This document shows positions 25,190 to 36,090 of a stretch of 64,000 bases of DNA, piece after piece. A program made the position numbers and the translations under genes. Position 1 is the first letter of the stretch. Each line of letters begins with the position of its first letter. Under the pieces are notes generated by a model that saw only the letters and a program-made list of their open reading frames with translations, made no database searches and had not been told where the DNA came from. The stretch is from Delphinapterus leucas (lineage: Eukaryota > Chordata > Mammalia > Artiodactyla > Monodontidae): assembly GCF_002288925.2 (NCBI RefSeq), contig NW_022098026.1:20143410-20207409 (forward strand), in the 5' to 3' direction.

Positions 25190-27403
25190 TGTATGTATGT
25201 ATGTGTGTGTGTGTGTGCACAGCTCATGTAAGTCAATTCTCCACAGAATGTGCGTGTAGAACTCCAAAGATCACCAAAGTGCAACTTGCCACTGGGTCAA
25301 GTTTCCCATGGAGACATTTGAGGGAGGGGCTTTGGGAAAAGTTCTGAGGTCTCACCAAGCGAGGACGTGTGCCCTCTTTTTTGGGGTAACCTCTGCACAC
25401 CTGTTCTGAGAAAACATCTCCAGTCCCTTCAGTACACATCTGATACATTCAATTAGGATAAGTGGTTGGCTGAATGTGTTTTTTCTACCATTCCCTCTGA
25501 TTTGTGCAAGAACATCCATACATCCATCACGACTGTGGCAAAGGTAGCTACAGGAATCAGCCTTAGAAAACGCAGATGCAGTATTTCATATTTGCCTTTT
25601 ACAAGCCAGCATATGTTATATAAATAAAGCCTAAAATAATAAGACCCTCCCCTCCTTTCCACCAGTCAATAAATACCTACGGTTACAATTAACTTATTCT
25701 AAATCATAAGATGTTACTACTAGTCTTCAAGAAGGAAAAAAAAAAAAAAGTCCTTGAGAAGCACTGGGTGCATGACCATCGCAGCTACCTGCCTCCTTGC
25801 CTCCTTCCTGGAGGCTGTTCTGTTCCTACAGAACAAACTGGAAATGCTACAAACGCTGTGCCTAGTGCACTTCCGATATCACCTGGGGTAGCTTTTCTGA
25901 CCCAGACTACTTTCTCTCATGGGGGGAAGAGAGGGAGGCACAAATTACCACACTAAGCAAAAACCCCGCACAATAGCTAGGGAGGAAGGACCGGACACAC
26001 TACAGCTTTTGCATGCAACAAGTACCTACCCACCGGACGAGCTGCACTTTCTGAGTCCTTTAGCACCTTGAGAGAAAGAGTTGCTACGTCTTTGGGGGCT
26101 GTTGGGAGGGGCTCATTGTAGCCACGCACAGAAGCAGGGCTCAATCCCAAGAAGCCCCCGGAGAATCTTTCCCCCACCCGCATTCTTCTGACTCCCCCGC
26201 CAGGGCTTCCTAACACTAAAATAGACTCTTTTTTCATCATCTATTTACATTAAAGATACAGACACTGTACACAAAAGGCTATGACAGCAAGCAGCAGAAT
26301 CAAGAGAGAAGAAACCCACACCCAGCTCGCCTCAACTCTCACTCTGCCAATGGGAGGTGCTGCCTCTCTTCTTTGCTGTTAAAATCCTCTTCTTGGTGGG
26401 GAGGGGGATTGTGTTCCTTGAGGTTGCTCGCCCCCCAGATTTTGAAATCAGCCCTTCCTGGGGGTGGCCCAAAAGGAAGCAAGTGTTTTACTATTATTTC
26501 TTAGAACACCGTTAGCATCTGGTTTAATGCTTCTATAAAAACATAATGACTGGATCCAGAGACCACAGCCTCAGACTCATTGGCAAAATGCTATTTGGTC
26601 TCGAATTTGCCGCCCTGGCCTTCTCTACCCATAAAGTTTCTGGAAAAGATCTGGGTAGAGAGAACTTGGGACACGTAGCGGGCGGGTGAGTCTGTGACCC
26701 AGTAAGAGCCGAAGGACGGTTTTATGAGTGGAACACCCCCAAGAGTTAGTGAGGAAGCTGGAAGGGAGAAAAGGTACTGTGCAGTGGTTCCTAGATCCAT
26801 CCGTGGCTCCGGGCAGAGCGAGGAACAAGGGGGCTCCCAAGTATATACAACAGGGATCGCCAGGGTCTACACCTTCCCCAAGATGTCGGGGCAAACCGGG
26901 GTAGAGGCTGGGAGAAGAAGGTATAGACGGCAAAACTCCAAGGGTCTTCTTCCAAGGTCCCCTGGCCGCTCAGTTACCGATTCCTCCCAGGCAGCCAGAG
27001 AGAATGCAGAAGAGCGGGGAGAGAGGGAGGGAGGAGGAGGGCTGGGAAGGCATTCAAGCAGCTGCAACTTCCGGATATGTGTCCACATCTGTGTTCCATC
27101 TTCTGAAAAAGAAAAATCGCCCCCAAACCACACCACGCCCCTGCCACTATCTGTTTCATACAAGTTCCAGGACCCTGAAAAAAAAAACCAAAAAAACCCA
27201 AAGTGCTTCTTCATCCTTTTGGGGAAGAGAAGGATGGGCGATTGTGGTCTCTGTTTCTTCAGAAGCTGGGGGTAGGGAGTGGGCAGACTGGCAGGGTCAG
27301 CCTGAGGATGCTAAAACCTCTGGCCTCGCTGTGGTGGCCCCCTCTCAGGTGTGAGAAGGGAACCAAGTTTCCAGGGGGAAGCGCCGGGACTTGACCCCAG
27401 GTG
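23765..27403 (-). other. SPRY4: SPRY4 3' UTR
   Basis: This is about 3.6 kb of DNA between the stop codon and the inferred cleavage site, similar to the long 3' UTR of human SPRY4 as I remember it. It is nearly free of SINEs and MIRs, unlike the flanks, which suggests constraint. It contains a tetranucleotide/dinucleotide microsatellite at 25158-25217 (ACAT and AC in the mRNA), several A/T-rich stretches with ATTTA pentamers on the mRNA strand (for example near 23880-23920) and polypurine runs near 27000. The short open frames on both strands here (such as 26724-27275 +) have no protein character. Confidence 0.75.
25158..25217 (+). repeat. (TATG)n then (TG)n microsatellite in SPRY4 3' UTR
   Basis: About eleven TATG units followed by about seven TG. 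In the mRNA this reads (AC)n then (ACAT)n. Confidence 0.95.
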
Positions 27404-28303
27404 TCAGAAAGGCTTGTCGGGTCTGCTGGCCTTGGCGTCCCCGGCGGCTGCCTTGCAGATGACGCTGTTCGTGTGCTTGCAGCGGCATCCTGGGCGGCGC
27501 AGGCGGTCATAGCCGCGCTGCGCCAGCTTCACGCAGCCGGTGGCGGGCAGGTAGCAGAGCAGGCAGGGCAGCACCAGGGAGAGGGCGCCCATGAAGGACC
27601 AGCGGGCGCAGCAGTTTGAGTGCGAGCAGGAGCAGGGGTGGTCGGCGCAGGAGCCCTCATCGTCCTCGTTGGTGCAGTGGTAGAAGACGCCCTGCACCAG
27701 GCACATGCAGGTGCCATAGTTGACCAGCGTCTGGGCGGAGCACAGGCACTCCTGGTTGCAGACCCAGCAGGAGGGCAACGTCCGGGGGGACGCGCACTCC
27801 TTGCACTTACACTTCCCGCAGGCCTCGCACAGCAAGAAGTGCTTGTCCAGCTCTGGGGGGACGGCCGGGCCCTTGAGGTCCAGTGGCTTGCAGTGGATGG
27901 CCTTGGGCTGGATGCGCACGGCCCTCGGGGAGGCCTGGTCAGCCACGGGCGGGGGGGCCATGTGGTCTAGGAGGCGCTGGTCAGAGGACGTACTGCTGCT
28001 GCTGCTCACAGAGCTGGGGCGCCCGCTGAAGGAGATCCAGTGGTGGGTGATGTCCTGGTCACAGCGGGCGGGTGTCAGGGCCAGCTCTGGGGCTGCACCC
28101 CGGGTCCGCTTGGGGCCGGTGGGGGGTGCCAGGCCAGGATTGTCGATGTAGTCGTTCTCCACGTGGCTGGTCTTCATCTGGTCGATGGGGAGAATGGTGA
28201 GGGGGTGCTGGAGCCGGCCGTGGGCCATACGGCTGTCCAGAAGGGGCTGGACCATGACTGAGCTGGGAGTCAAGGGGACGCTCTGTGGGATCGGGGGCTC
28301 CAT
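27404..28303 (-). CDS. SPRY4: Sprouty-4, RTK/ERK signalling antagonist
   Basis: The product has 299 residues, the usual length of the short Sprouty-4 form, and I recognise it along its whole length. Sprouty proteins are induced by growth-factor signalling and then dampen RAS-RAF-ERK output at the membrane. Visible parts: an N-terminal VENDYIDNP motif with Tyr52, equivalent to the phospho-tyrosine of SPRY2 that binds the CBL TKB domain; a serine-rich motif at residues 97-107 (SSVSSSSSTSS); and the Cys-rich Sprouty domain at about 159-283, with clusters such as CEACGKCKCKEC (159-170), CWVCNQECLC (179-188), CSCSHSNCC (224-232) and a hydrophobic stretch around 237-252, thought to serve palmitoylation, membrane targeting and RAF1 binding. 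It ends RPDKPF. The ATG at 28303 was chosen because it begins the conserved MEPPIPQS; 41 more codons are open upstream but cross a splice acceptor. There is no frameshift or missing Cys cluster. Expression is expected to be ETS/ERK driven. Confidence 0.98.
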   Translation of the reverse strand: MEPPIPQSVPLTPSSVMVQPLLDSRMAHGRLQHPLTILPIDQMKTSHVENDYIDNPGLAPPTGPKRTRGAAPELALTPARCDQDITHHWISFSGRPSSVSSSSSTSSDQRLLDHMAPPPVADQASPRAVRIQPKAIHCKPLDLKGPAVPPELDKHFLLCEACGKCKCKECASPRTLPSCWVCNQECLCSAQTLVNYGTCMCLVQGVFYHCTNEDDEGSCADHPCSCSHSNCCARWSFMGALSLVLPCLLCYLPATGCVKLAQRGYDRLRRPGCRCKHTNSVICKAAAGDAKASRPDKPF

Positions 28304-28335
28304 GGGGCCAGAGGTCCTGGGCTGTGCAGAGAAGC
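28304..28335 (-). other. SPRY4: Splice acceptor and 18-nt leader of the SPRY4 coding exon
   Basis: Read on the minus strand, a pyrimidine-rich tract ending TTCTCTGCACAG precedes the ATG. The AG is at 28323-28322, so the exon would start at 28321 and carry 18 bases before the ATG. Those 18 bases are six codons open in frame (P-R-T-S-G-P), so an alternative upstream exon with its own ATG could extend the protein at the N terminus. A second AG (CTCCAG) lies about 30 bases further upstream and is the main alternative. Confidence 0.7.
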
Positions 28336-28549
28336 AGGCTTCTAGGGGCCCTGGAGTCGGGGGCGGAAGAGAGAATGGATTCCAGGCATCAGTATGTGGC
28401 CTGTTAACACCCCCCACCACCCCCACCCCCGTCAGGTCCTTGGGAGCCCAAATGAAATGGGAACTGGAATTCCTTTGGTAGACTCTCCAGCATTATGGCT
28501 TAGATGAGTAATAATGACAGCAACAACAACAATAGTTAAGTGGCAGAAA

Positions 28550-28770
28550 TAACTTATTTAGTACTTACTATGTGCCAGGGACTCTTCTAAGCACCATATT
28601 TATTACGTCATTGACTCTTCACAATAAACCTAAAATGTAACTACTATTATTATCCCTTTTCTAGTTACAGGAAACTAATGTTCAAAGTAACTTGTCCACA
28701 GTCACACAAAACCATCAGTAGCAGAACTAGGGCTCAAAGCTGTGCCGTCCGAGTTCATTCTTATAACCCC
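28550..28770 (-). repeat. MIR in SPRY4 intron
   Basis: 'gtacttactatgtgccaggg', 'tatcccttttctagttacag' and 'agtcacacaaaaccatcagt'. Confidence 0.8.
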
Positions 28771-28799
28771 CATGAAACATGCTCCTGATTTAAGACAGA

Positions 28800-29005
28800 T
28801 ACAGCTTAGCAGTTATAAACACAGGTTCCGGAATCAGATCCAAGTTCAAATTCTCACCTCTGCCTAGCAGCGTTACTGTGAATGAGGTTCTTTAACCTCT
28901 ATGCCTTAGTATTTTCATCTGTAAAATGGGTTCTTGTGAGGACTAAATGAGAAAATGCATATCTAGGACCTAGCATTTTGCCTGACACACAGCACATACT
29001 CTAAT
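28800..29005 (+). repeat. MIR in SPRY4 intron
   Basis: 'caagttcaaattctcacctc', 'ttttcatctgtaaaatgggt', 'gcctgacacacagcacatac'. It is antisense to SPRY4. Confidence 0.8.
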
Positions 29006-29399
29006 TTATCACCATCCCAGAGAGCAATAGTTTAGATTTCCTGAGCACTAATAAGCACGAGTGTTAAGTACCAAGCGATGTGCTGCGTGCTGAGGATGTG
29101 GTGACCATGACAGACAGTCCCTGTATGCTCCCATGTAGTTTATCAGCTGGATAAACAAAAGCCTTTATTTCAGGTAATCACAAGAGAAGGAAGAGCTGTA
29201 TCTGATGCCTGCACATCCAGGATATTAACTTATTACCACTACTTCTGAGAGCAGCAACATCTAGTGGCTAATAACCCCTGGGTAGGTGCACCTCTGACAA
29301 CTTGGATGGGAAATCCTCCCGAGGGGCACTCACATCACCCATTGCCAAGTGCTGAGCTGAACATTCAGCCTAAATGCTATTTACTAGAAGAGCTAAGCC

Positions 29400-29760
29400 A
29401 ACCCTGGATCAGTTTCTAATTTCACCGAGAGAGTGCAATTTTAAGTTGGAATCCGGCCAGAGATTCAACTGCAGTGCCTGACACGGAACCCCAGGAAGTC
29501 ACTTAAATCAAAGAGCGGAAACGGCTTGGTTCAAATTTAGAAAGTGCACATTGTTTTCTATTAGAAGTGCCATTTCCTCGCCTGCTGACCTTTACATTCA
29601 GAATTCGGCTGGAGATCAATTTAAAGAAATAGCAACAGAGGCCAAGACCTCTGCCCAAGGGGGCACGATTTGGAATCCCAGAGAAAGATTAGACTCTGGG
29701 AAGATTTCACCGGGCTTGGGAGTGGGGGACACAACAGATAGCCAGGGTTCGGATAAAAGG
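29400..29760. promoter_or_regulatory. Repeat-free SPRY4 intron block with ETS/SOX-like sites
   Basis: This block lies between MIR-rich DNA and contains no repeat I can recognise. Short motifs include CAGGAAGT (29492-29499, ETS-like), GCGGAA (29515-29520), ACATTGT (29548-29554, SOX-like) and ATTTCCT (29572-29578, ETS-like on the other strand). ETS factors act downstream of ERK, which SPRY4 restrains. That makes an enhancer plausible, but such short motifs also occur by chance. Confidence 0.3.
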
Positions 29761-30865
29761 GAAAGATAACCACCTTTGGGGGGGTGGGGGAAGACCATTG
29801 GATTAACGTGCTACGGGATTGGGTTTTGGTAAATGCTTTTTCAAGACGCTAATGATGTTCTGATTTGGAGAGCTGACCCTGTACCTCCGTTATTAGGTTC
29901 ACCTTCCCTCAAAGGTGATGCTTAAGAAGGGGATGTGGATAGGTTTCCACTTCCAGTTCTAATCCTGTATCCCTCCAGACTTGGGACACAGCTGGTCATC
30001 CCAGTATTCCAATCACAGGAGAATGACACCTGCCCCGAGTGACACATCCATACTTATCAATGTCTCTATAGTAAAGAATGAAGAGAGAAAAAAAAGGCAT
30101 TCAGGGCAACTCTGTATTATACTTCCCCTGCCTGGAAACAAGTTTGATCAGAAATGGTTAAATTGGGGAAGGGCCTCTTTAGATGCTTTCCAGCCTGTCT
30201 GAAATAAAGAGCTAGGTCTAGATGCGAAGTTCATGAAGTGGATGAAAGGGAGCTTATCCACAAGGTTCTCATCTGTATACTGCAAGGAAAAAACCATTAA
30301 GTCTTTTCTGCAAGGTTCATTGCTCAGTCAACTGATATTTCCCCTTCGCAAAGCCATGAACTATGGGCTCATGAACAAGGGCTCTGCTCCCACAGTCCTA
30401 TCTACTTAAGAGAGATTTCTGTGCACAGCTTCTCCCATCTCAGAGGATGTCTGCCTAGAGGTAGCCTGCCTCCTGCCTCTGTGTTCCCTCCACATGTCAG
30501 GAGAGCATCGTCTTCAAAGAAGAGACTTCCAGAAGAGACTTCCTTGTGGCAGAGTTAGACTTAAGTGTCTGGCAGGTCTGCCACCAAGAAATAGCCATCT
30601 GCCAAGGCAGCCTCCTTTGGGGATCCTGGGGTCAGGGCTGGATGGGGGGGGGGGGTGTTAGTTAAGCATTCAGAGAGAGGAGTTTTTCCAAGGATCAAGT
30701 TGGCCATGGGGCAGAACTTCAGGGGATGCTACCTCAGCCCACTTTATTCTTTGCAGGCACTCCAAAGCCTTGCTTCTAGAATAAGTGGGTTTGGGGTCAA
30801 GAGAAGGTTAGGAGCCACGGGTCCCAGACCTTTGCCTGGAGGAAAAGGTGTGACTAGGCAGAAGA

Positions 30866-31633
30866 ATGGAAAATGCTGACAGAGGCACAGGAGACGACTC
30901 TGGCGCCAGCCAAGAGGTGCCTCAGCCAGAACCCCCCAACCAGGACAAAGACAACACGATTCCCTTATTCCAGAAGCTCAGGGTCCTGCCAACAGAACGT
31001 CAGTGGTGGTTTGAAGGTTGTATTGCCCCATGTAATTGGGCTTTTTGCCTCTTAGGACTAGGATTGGGACTGGCCATGCTGTGGGTACTCCCTCCCCTAT
31101 ACAGTTTATCCACTCTCCTTCCCCTGGTTCTATTCCTGGGGTTCTATAAGAACGGGCGCACTTTCTATGGAGGAAGCAAAAGGCATGGGCAGTGCTTGGG
31201 GATTTTAATAGGCCCTGGAATCACAAGGCAGATTCATGGAAAAAGTCCCATGGAAAAGTCCCACCAGGAAGCCAGGGTGGGAGCAGCGCCTGCAGGCGAT
31301 GGGGATATTGGCATTAGCAGGCTCCCATCACTCTCCAGAGGCAGCTGTCAACATCTGGGCCTGCACTCAGGGCCAGACATGGGGGTGGGAGCTCAGTCCA
31401 CGATGACTCAGCTCTCTTGGGACATGCTGCATCCAAGATGGCTCCAGCAGGCATATTCTAAAATGCATCTTCCCTATCATAACTCTGATGGAAGATGCCT
31501 TCCGGCCACCAGGGGCTCGGAGTTGTACCACTCCAACCTTCTCAGGCTTCATGGCCTCACCTCCCAATTAGCCGGGACCCTCCGCAGGAGGGTGGAATTC
31601 ATTTGGCTGACAAGAAAAACAACTTCCCGATAG
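30866..31633 (+). other. Candidate 255-codon open frame in SPRY4 intron (antisense)
   Basis: I do not recognise this protein. The frame starts at an ATG in strong Kozak context (A at -3, G at +4) and runs 255 codons to TAG. Residues 1-50 are polar and acidic (MENADRGTGDDSG). Residues about 57-95 are strongly hydrophobic and could form one or two membrane segments (CLLGLGLGLAMLWVLPP, then LLPLVLFLGFY). The rest is basic and low in recognisable structure. It lies between unmistakable repeats but is not obviously one itself. There is no visible promoter, exon pattern or nearby poly(A) signal. A chance open frame, a single-exon retrocopy or an exon of an antisense transcript are all possible. Confidence 0.15.
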
Positions 31634-32037
31634 CCTGTTTGATAACCCCTCAACACAGCTAAACGGTGTCTCAAACCCCCCCACCCCAAGTCCTCGGCTT
31701 AGAAGATTGATCCCTACTCACTGGGACACACCCACCCTCCAGTCTGAGCAACGCTGCCGAACTTAAGTGCAGTTTAATATGTACTCTGCTTCCCCTGCAA
31801 GGAAGGAAGAGATTTATAATACAAATAGGAGAGAGGAGGCTTTGCCTCATTTAGGCTGTTTGGGAGACTGATGGCCAATTTGGAAGACTGTGGACAGAGA
31901 AACAAAGCCAGCAGTCCACTTAGCCAGAGACGCACCTCTATCGAATTTTCGGTTGCAGCCTTATGGATTAGCATGAGGAAGGGAAACTTTTACCTCCGTT
32001 CCAACCTTCTAATAATAATAATTAATAATTAGGGGAG

Positions 32038-32249
32038 GGCTTCCCTGGTGGCGCAGTGGTTGAGAGTCCGCCTGCCGATGCAGGGGACATGGGTTCGTGC
32101 CCCAGTCCGGGAAGATCCCATGTGCCACGGAGCAGCTGGGCCCGTGAGCCATGGCCGCTGAGACTGCGCGTCCGGAGCCTGTGCTCCACAACGGGAGAGA
32201 CAGCAACAGTGAGAAGCCCGCATACCGCAAAAAAAAAAAAAAAAAAAAA
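32038..32249 (+). mobile_element. CHR-type SINE in SPRY4 intron, short form
   Basis: A full short element with a poly(A) tail, antisense to SPRY4. An 11-bp target duplication (AATTAGGGGAG) lies at 32027-32037 and 32250-32260. Confidence 0.93.
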
Positions 32250-32261
32250 AATTAGGGGAGC

Positions 32262-32425
32262 AGCAAGCATTTATGAAACATTTCTTGGTGTCAAGCTCTG
32301 TGCTAAATTCTCAATGATTTTCTCCTTCAATCCTCACCATCCCCTTGGAGGATAATACCCATTTTGCAGAGGAAGAACAAAGGGTCATAGAGCAGGCAAG
32401 TGGTCAGGGCAGGATTCGAACCCAG
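32262..32425 (-). repeat. MIR next to the intronic SINE
   Basis: 'acccattttgcagaggaaga' and 'caggattcgaacccaggcag'. Confidence 0.75.
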
Positions 32426-33419
32426 GCAGCAGAGGCTCCAGAGGCTGCAACTTCAGCCCTGAGACCCTGACTTGCAATAACTCCTGGGTATTCATGGAAG
32501 GGCACGGAAGCACCCTTCTCTCTTATAGCCATGAACTCCGCCAGTCTCCCAGGTCTGCCACCAGCCCTCAGGGAACCTCATTGGGCCATCTTCGGGTTCT
32601 TACCCAACCAGCCTGGAAATGAAGCCAGACAGGGCTGACATCAGACTAGCCCCCAGTTAGGGGAATTTTCAGTGTGGAAAGCAGAGGCTGGGGGGTTGAA
32701 ATCTGTCATTAAAGGAAGGGTCAGAGCGCAAGACATCTTCACTTCCGTTTTCTTTGGCATCCCTTTTGTCACCTCACACACCCCCATTTTTCTAAGAGTT
32801 TTCATTTTTAGTTTTCTTAAGGTTGAATGGGTCTCATTTGTAGGATCTCACCACAAAGCAGTCCCTAAAAGGAAAGCCTAGAGTGGGCGGGAATCCCGTC
32901 TCCTCCCACCTATAAAGTTGAACTTAAGGGTCCCTAGGGCACGTTCATGGATGCGGCTTCCTGGTCCAGGTCTGTGGGGAAGGGAAGGAGGAGCTAGGGT
33001 AAAAGGAAGGCAGAAGAAGAGAGTCCTAGAATACTGAATCAGCAGGATATCGAAAAGCCCAGAGCACACTGTCCTGTATTTGCGGCTTCGTCTGTGAGCC
33101 TGACATTGCATGTGTACCTGTGGGGAGGGGCTGAGCATCAAGGCGGCAGACAGCTCAATGCAGGCTGGCTGGAAAGAATCAAGAGGCATGTTAAATGTCT
33201 GTTCCACCCATCCACCCCTTCCCCTGGACTTATCCCAGGGAGAGGAGTTGGGAAATATTAGGAAAACCTGACAGTTGTACTTTGAAAACTACAGGTCAGC
33301 TAATGCCAAACTGGCAAGGGGCTCTGAATGAAAGGGTAGTTTCTGCACTGCCCCATTCAGTCCCAGCAGGTGCCTTCAGGGAAGGCTGTTTAAGCCTTTA
33401 ACAGCTCAGAGAAAAAGGT

Positions 33420-36090
33420 CTCTAGGCTTCATGAGAGCCCGCCCACCACTATCTACCACTCTCGCTTGGGTTCTTTGGGACAACACTCCAGTTTAGTTCA
33501 TTAAGCTCCAACTAAATAATGACTTATTGCTTCAAAAAGACTTTTTAAAGGGGGGGAAGAGGGATGAGGGAAGCCAGGGACTTGCCTTCCCTACACCCCA
33601 CTGAGGGGAACAATCTCTTCTGCAAATAAAGCATTTAGGCAGCTGGATTTGCCTGAGAAACCTTGTTCCTCCCTGCCACCCACCACTAGCACTAAGGAGC
33701 TGACCTCTGGTCATAACCTGTCAGAGATCACAAAAGCAGCTGCCTTTCCTCACGTTGTCCCATCCCCAGTTATCAGTTCCCAACCCTTTTCTCTTCTTTT
33801 TCCACAACCAGCTGAGCTCCAAAGCCCCGGTGCTAGGGTGAGTGGGAGAGGTCTTGCTGTACTTGGCTCTGGGCTATTCTAACCGGCTACAAATTTTGGC
33901 TTCGATGTATTCCCCTCTGAATTGTTGTCTGCTCAGATCCCCTTAAAGAGGGATCAGAAGTCAAGAGTGAGAAAAGAATGGGGCTAGAAGTCTGTTAACT
34001 ACTGGTACAGTTGGGGAACCACTGGCCCACATCAAAGTTTGGGATGGGGCACCAGAAATCTAAACCCCAGGGGAGGACCCCCCCCCCCTCACTGACACCA
34101 AGATCATTTTATTTGTCCACTAAGAATTGGACTTACAATAATAGACGTTAGCTTACTCCTGGGATGGGGCAGGAAATGACTCCTCCTTCCCCCCAACCAG
34201 AAAGAGACAAGGGAAACCACTTTTCTGCAAACGGCCACCTGCCCCAGAAGGGCCCCTTCCCTCCTCCGTGAGATCCAGCACATCTGTGCTCCCTCCCCGG
34301 TGCCCTTGCTTCCTCCACCGACTGTCCTTGGAAAGAACAATCGTGATCACAGCTGAACGGTGGAGCCTCTTAAACCCAGCCACATGTCCCGGATACATCC
34401 CCAGCCTTGTCAGCTGTCCGGATCTGCAGGGTGGCCCCAGGCCCCCTCGAGAGCTAAGCATCCTTCGCCTCTTACATCACACAGCACCCCACATCTCCTG
34501 TGGAGGAAGGGGCTCCCTTACAACCAAGCCCTCCTTACTAGGCACCCAGTAGTAACAAGGGGCACAGCCCCAGCCCTGCACACTTGCTAGCTGCTCAGCT
34601 GGCCCTGGCCCCTTGGGAGGAGTTTCTTCTCCCCACTCTGCAGATGGGGAGACTAAGGCCCAAGCTTAGCACATTTCCTAGCCCTTATCTGCTTTGACCC
34701 AGCCCCTACCTTGGTCTGGAAGAGGTAATACAGTCTTCGGTTATGTTGCCCTTCATCACCTTCTTCCTTTGGCTCTTTTGAGAGAGTAAAAATATATTCC
34801 AATGAGTCATTGCTTTCCCTTCTGTCAGGTAGATCCAAGTTGACCATGAGATGGAACCTTCTCCACTCTTGCCATGTCGACATCCTAAATCCAAATTTTT
34901 TTATTCTATCCCTAGATCCAGAGGCTTTCCTCACAAGGGAACTTCCACCTCAGTAGGGCCCAGATGACAGACAACTCTGGATGCAGAACCACATTGAAAG
35001 CCGTAACTTTCTAAGAACACTGACCTTCTTCTCTGAAGAGAAGGGGCTCCTCTCTAATAAGCCTCCCGGTACCATCACCCGGGCCCTACCCAAGAGGATG
35101 GACCGGGGAAAGAAAAATACTCGTGGGGGCCGGAAGACGTCACATGAAGGGACTAATAGCATTAGACATTGGAACAGAATCCCACACAAAGGATTTATAC
35201 TTTGGTGATACCAAAGTATTAAACCCCAGAGCAACACACCTCAGGGCCATTTCTGAAGGTGTTAATGGGTGTTTTTTCCTCCCTTAGTTTTAAAATCACT
35301 GACTTTCAAATTCTGCACTGAAAGGCTGCCTTCATTTGTTTTTCAAGTCAGCCAAACCTCTGGGCAGGGGCAATGTCAGGTTTACCAGAGTGGGGGGGTG
35401 GAGTTCCAAAGAGCCCATCTCTCCACCTATTCTGGAAGGATGAAAACAAAAATGACATCTGTGAGCTCCAAATGCCCCCAGCCTCTGCCCTGCTTTAACC
35501 GGGAATCATACTATTCCATGTGATCAGTCTCTGCCCACTTCACCCTACCAAAGCTTTAAGGAGATGTTGCCATTTCAGAGAGTAATTTGGTAAAGGTCAT
35601 GGGAATGAGCAGGAGAGCACTTACTCTAGAGTTCAGAATCTACGAAGGAAGATAACCAAGAGACATCTTTAAAGTCTTCCTCATCAAGCTGACCAACATT
35701 TGTCCATCAAGGAGATTTTAGAAATCTGCCACCAAAATGCCCCCTACCCAGTACTGGCCACGCAGCTCAGTTGGTCAGGATGTGCACTGCTCATATTAGA
35801 ATTCGCCTGGAGCCTTCTGGCAAGTGAGGACCCTCCCAAGGGCTAGGAAAGACAGAAAATTTGATTTCACACTGGACACATCTACAACTTCTTTCCCACC
35901 CTTCTGCTGAAAAACAGAGAAGGAGACAGAAAAGAGAGAGGGAGAAAGAGAGGGCTGGGGGTGGGGGGGTGGGGAGAGAGAGAGAGGTAGGTGTGGGGGG
36001 CATTGTCAATGGCTGCCCTCCCTTTCCGAGTCCTCCCCACACCCACACACTAAGGGAAGAACTGAAACTTTCAGATGTTTATGCTCCATT
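33420..36090. other. SPRY4 intron, largely unique DNA
   Basis: No strong repeat apart from the purine tract and a C10 run at about 34079. The small middle exon of SPRY4 and the intron-derived SPRY4-IT1 RNA known in human should lie somewhere in the intron, but I could not place either. Confidence 0.4.
35918..36000 (+). repeat. Polypurine GA/GGGT tract in SPRY4 intron
   Basis: About 80 nearly pure purine bases (GAGAGAGGG, then GGGGGTGGGG, then GAGAGAGAGAG). It could form triplex DNA or be replication-slippage prone. Confidence 0.8.

Noticed and set aside
26724..27275. 183-codon plus-strand frame opposite the SPRY4 3' UTR
   Set aside because: It has low-complexity composition from purine-rich UTR sequence and no family resemblance.
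27529..27717. Alternative frames inside the SPRY4 coding exon
   Set aside because: Shadows of the conserved Cys-rich Sprouty frame.
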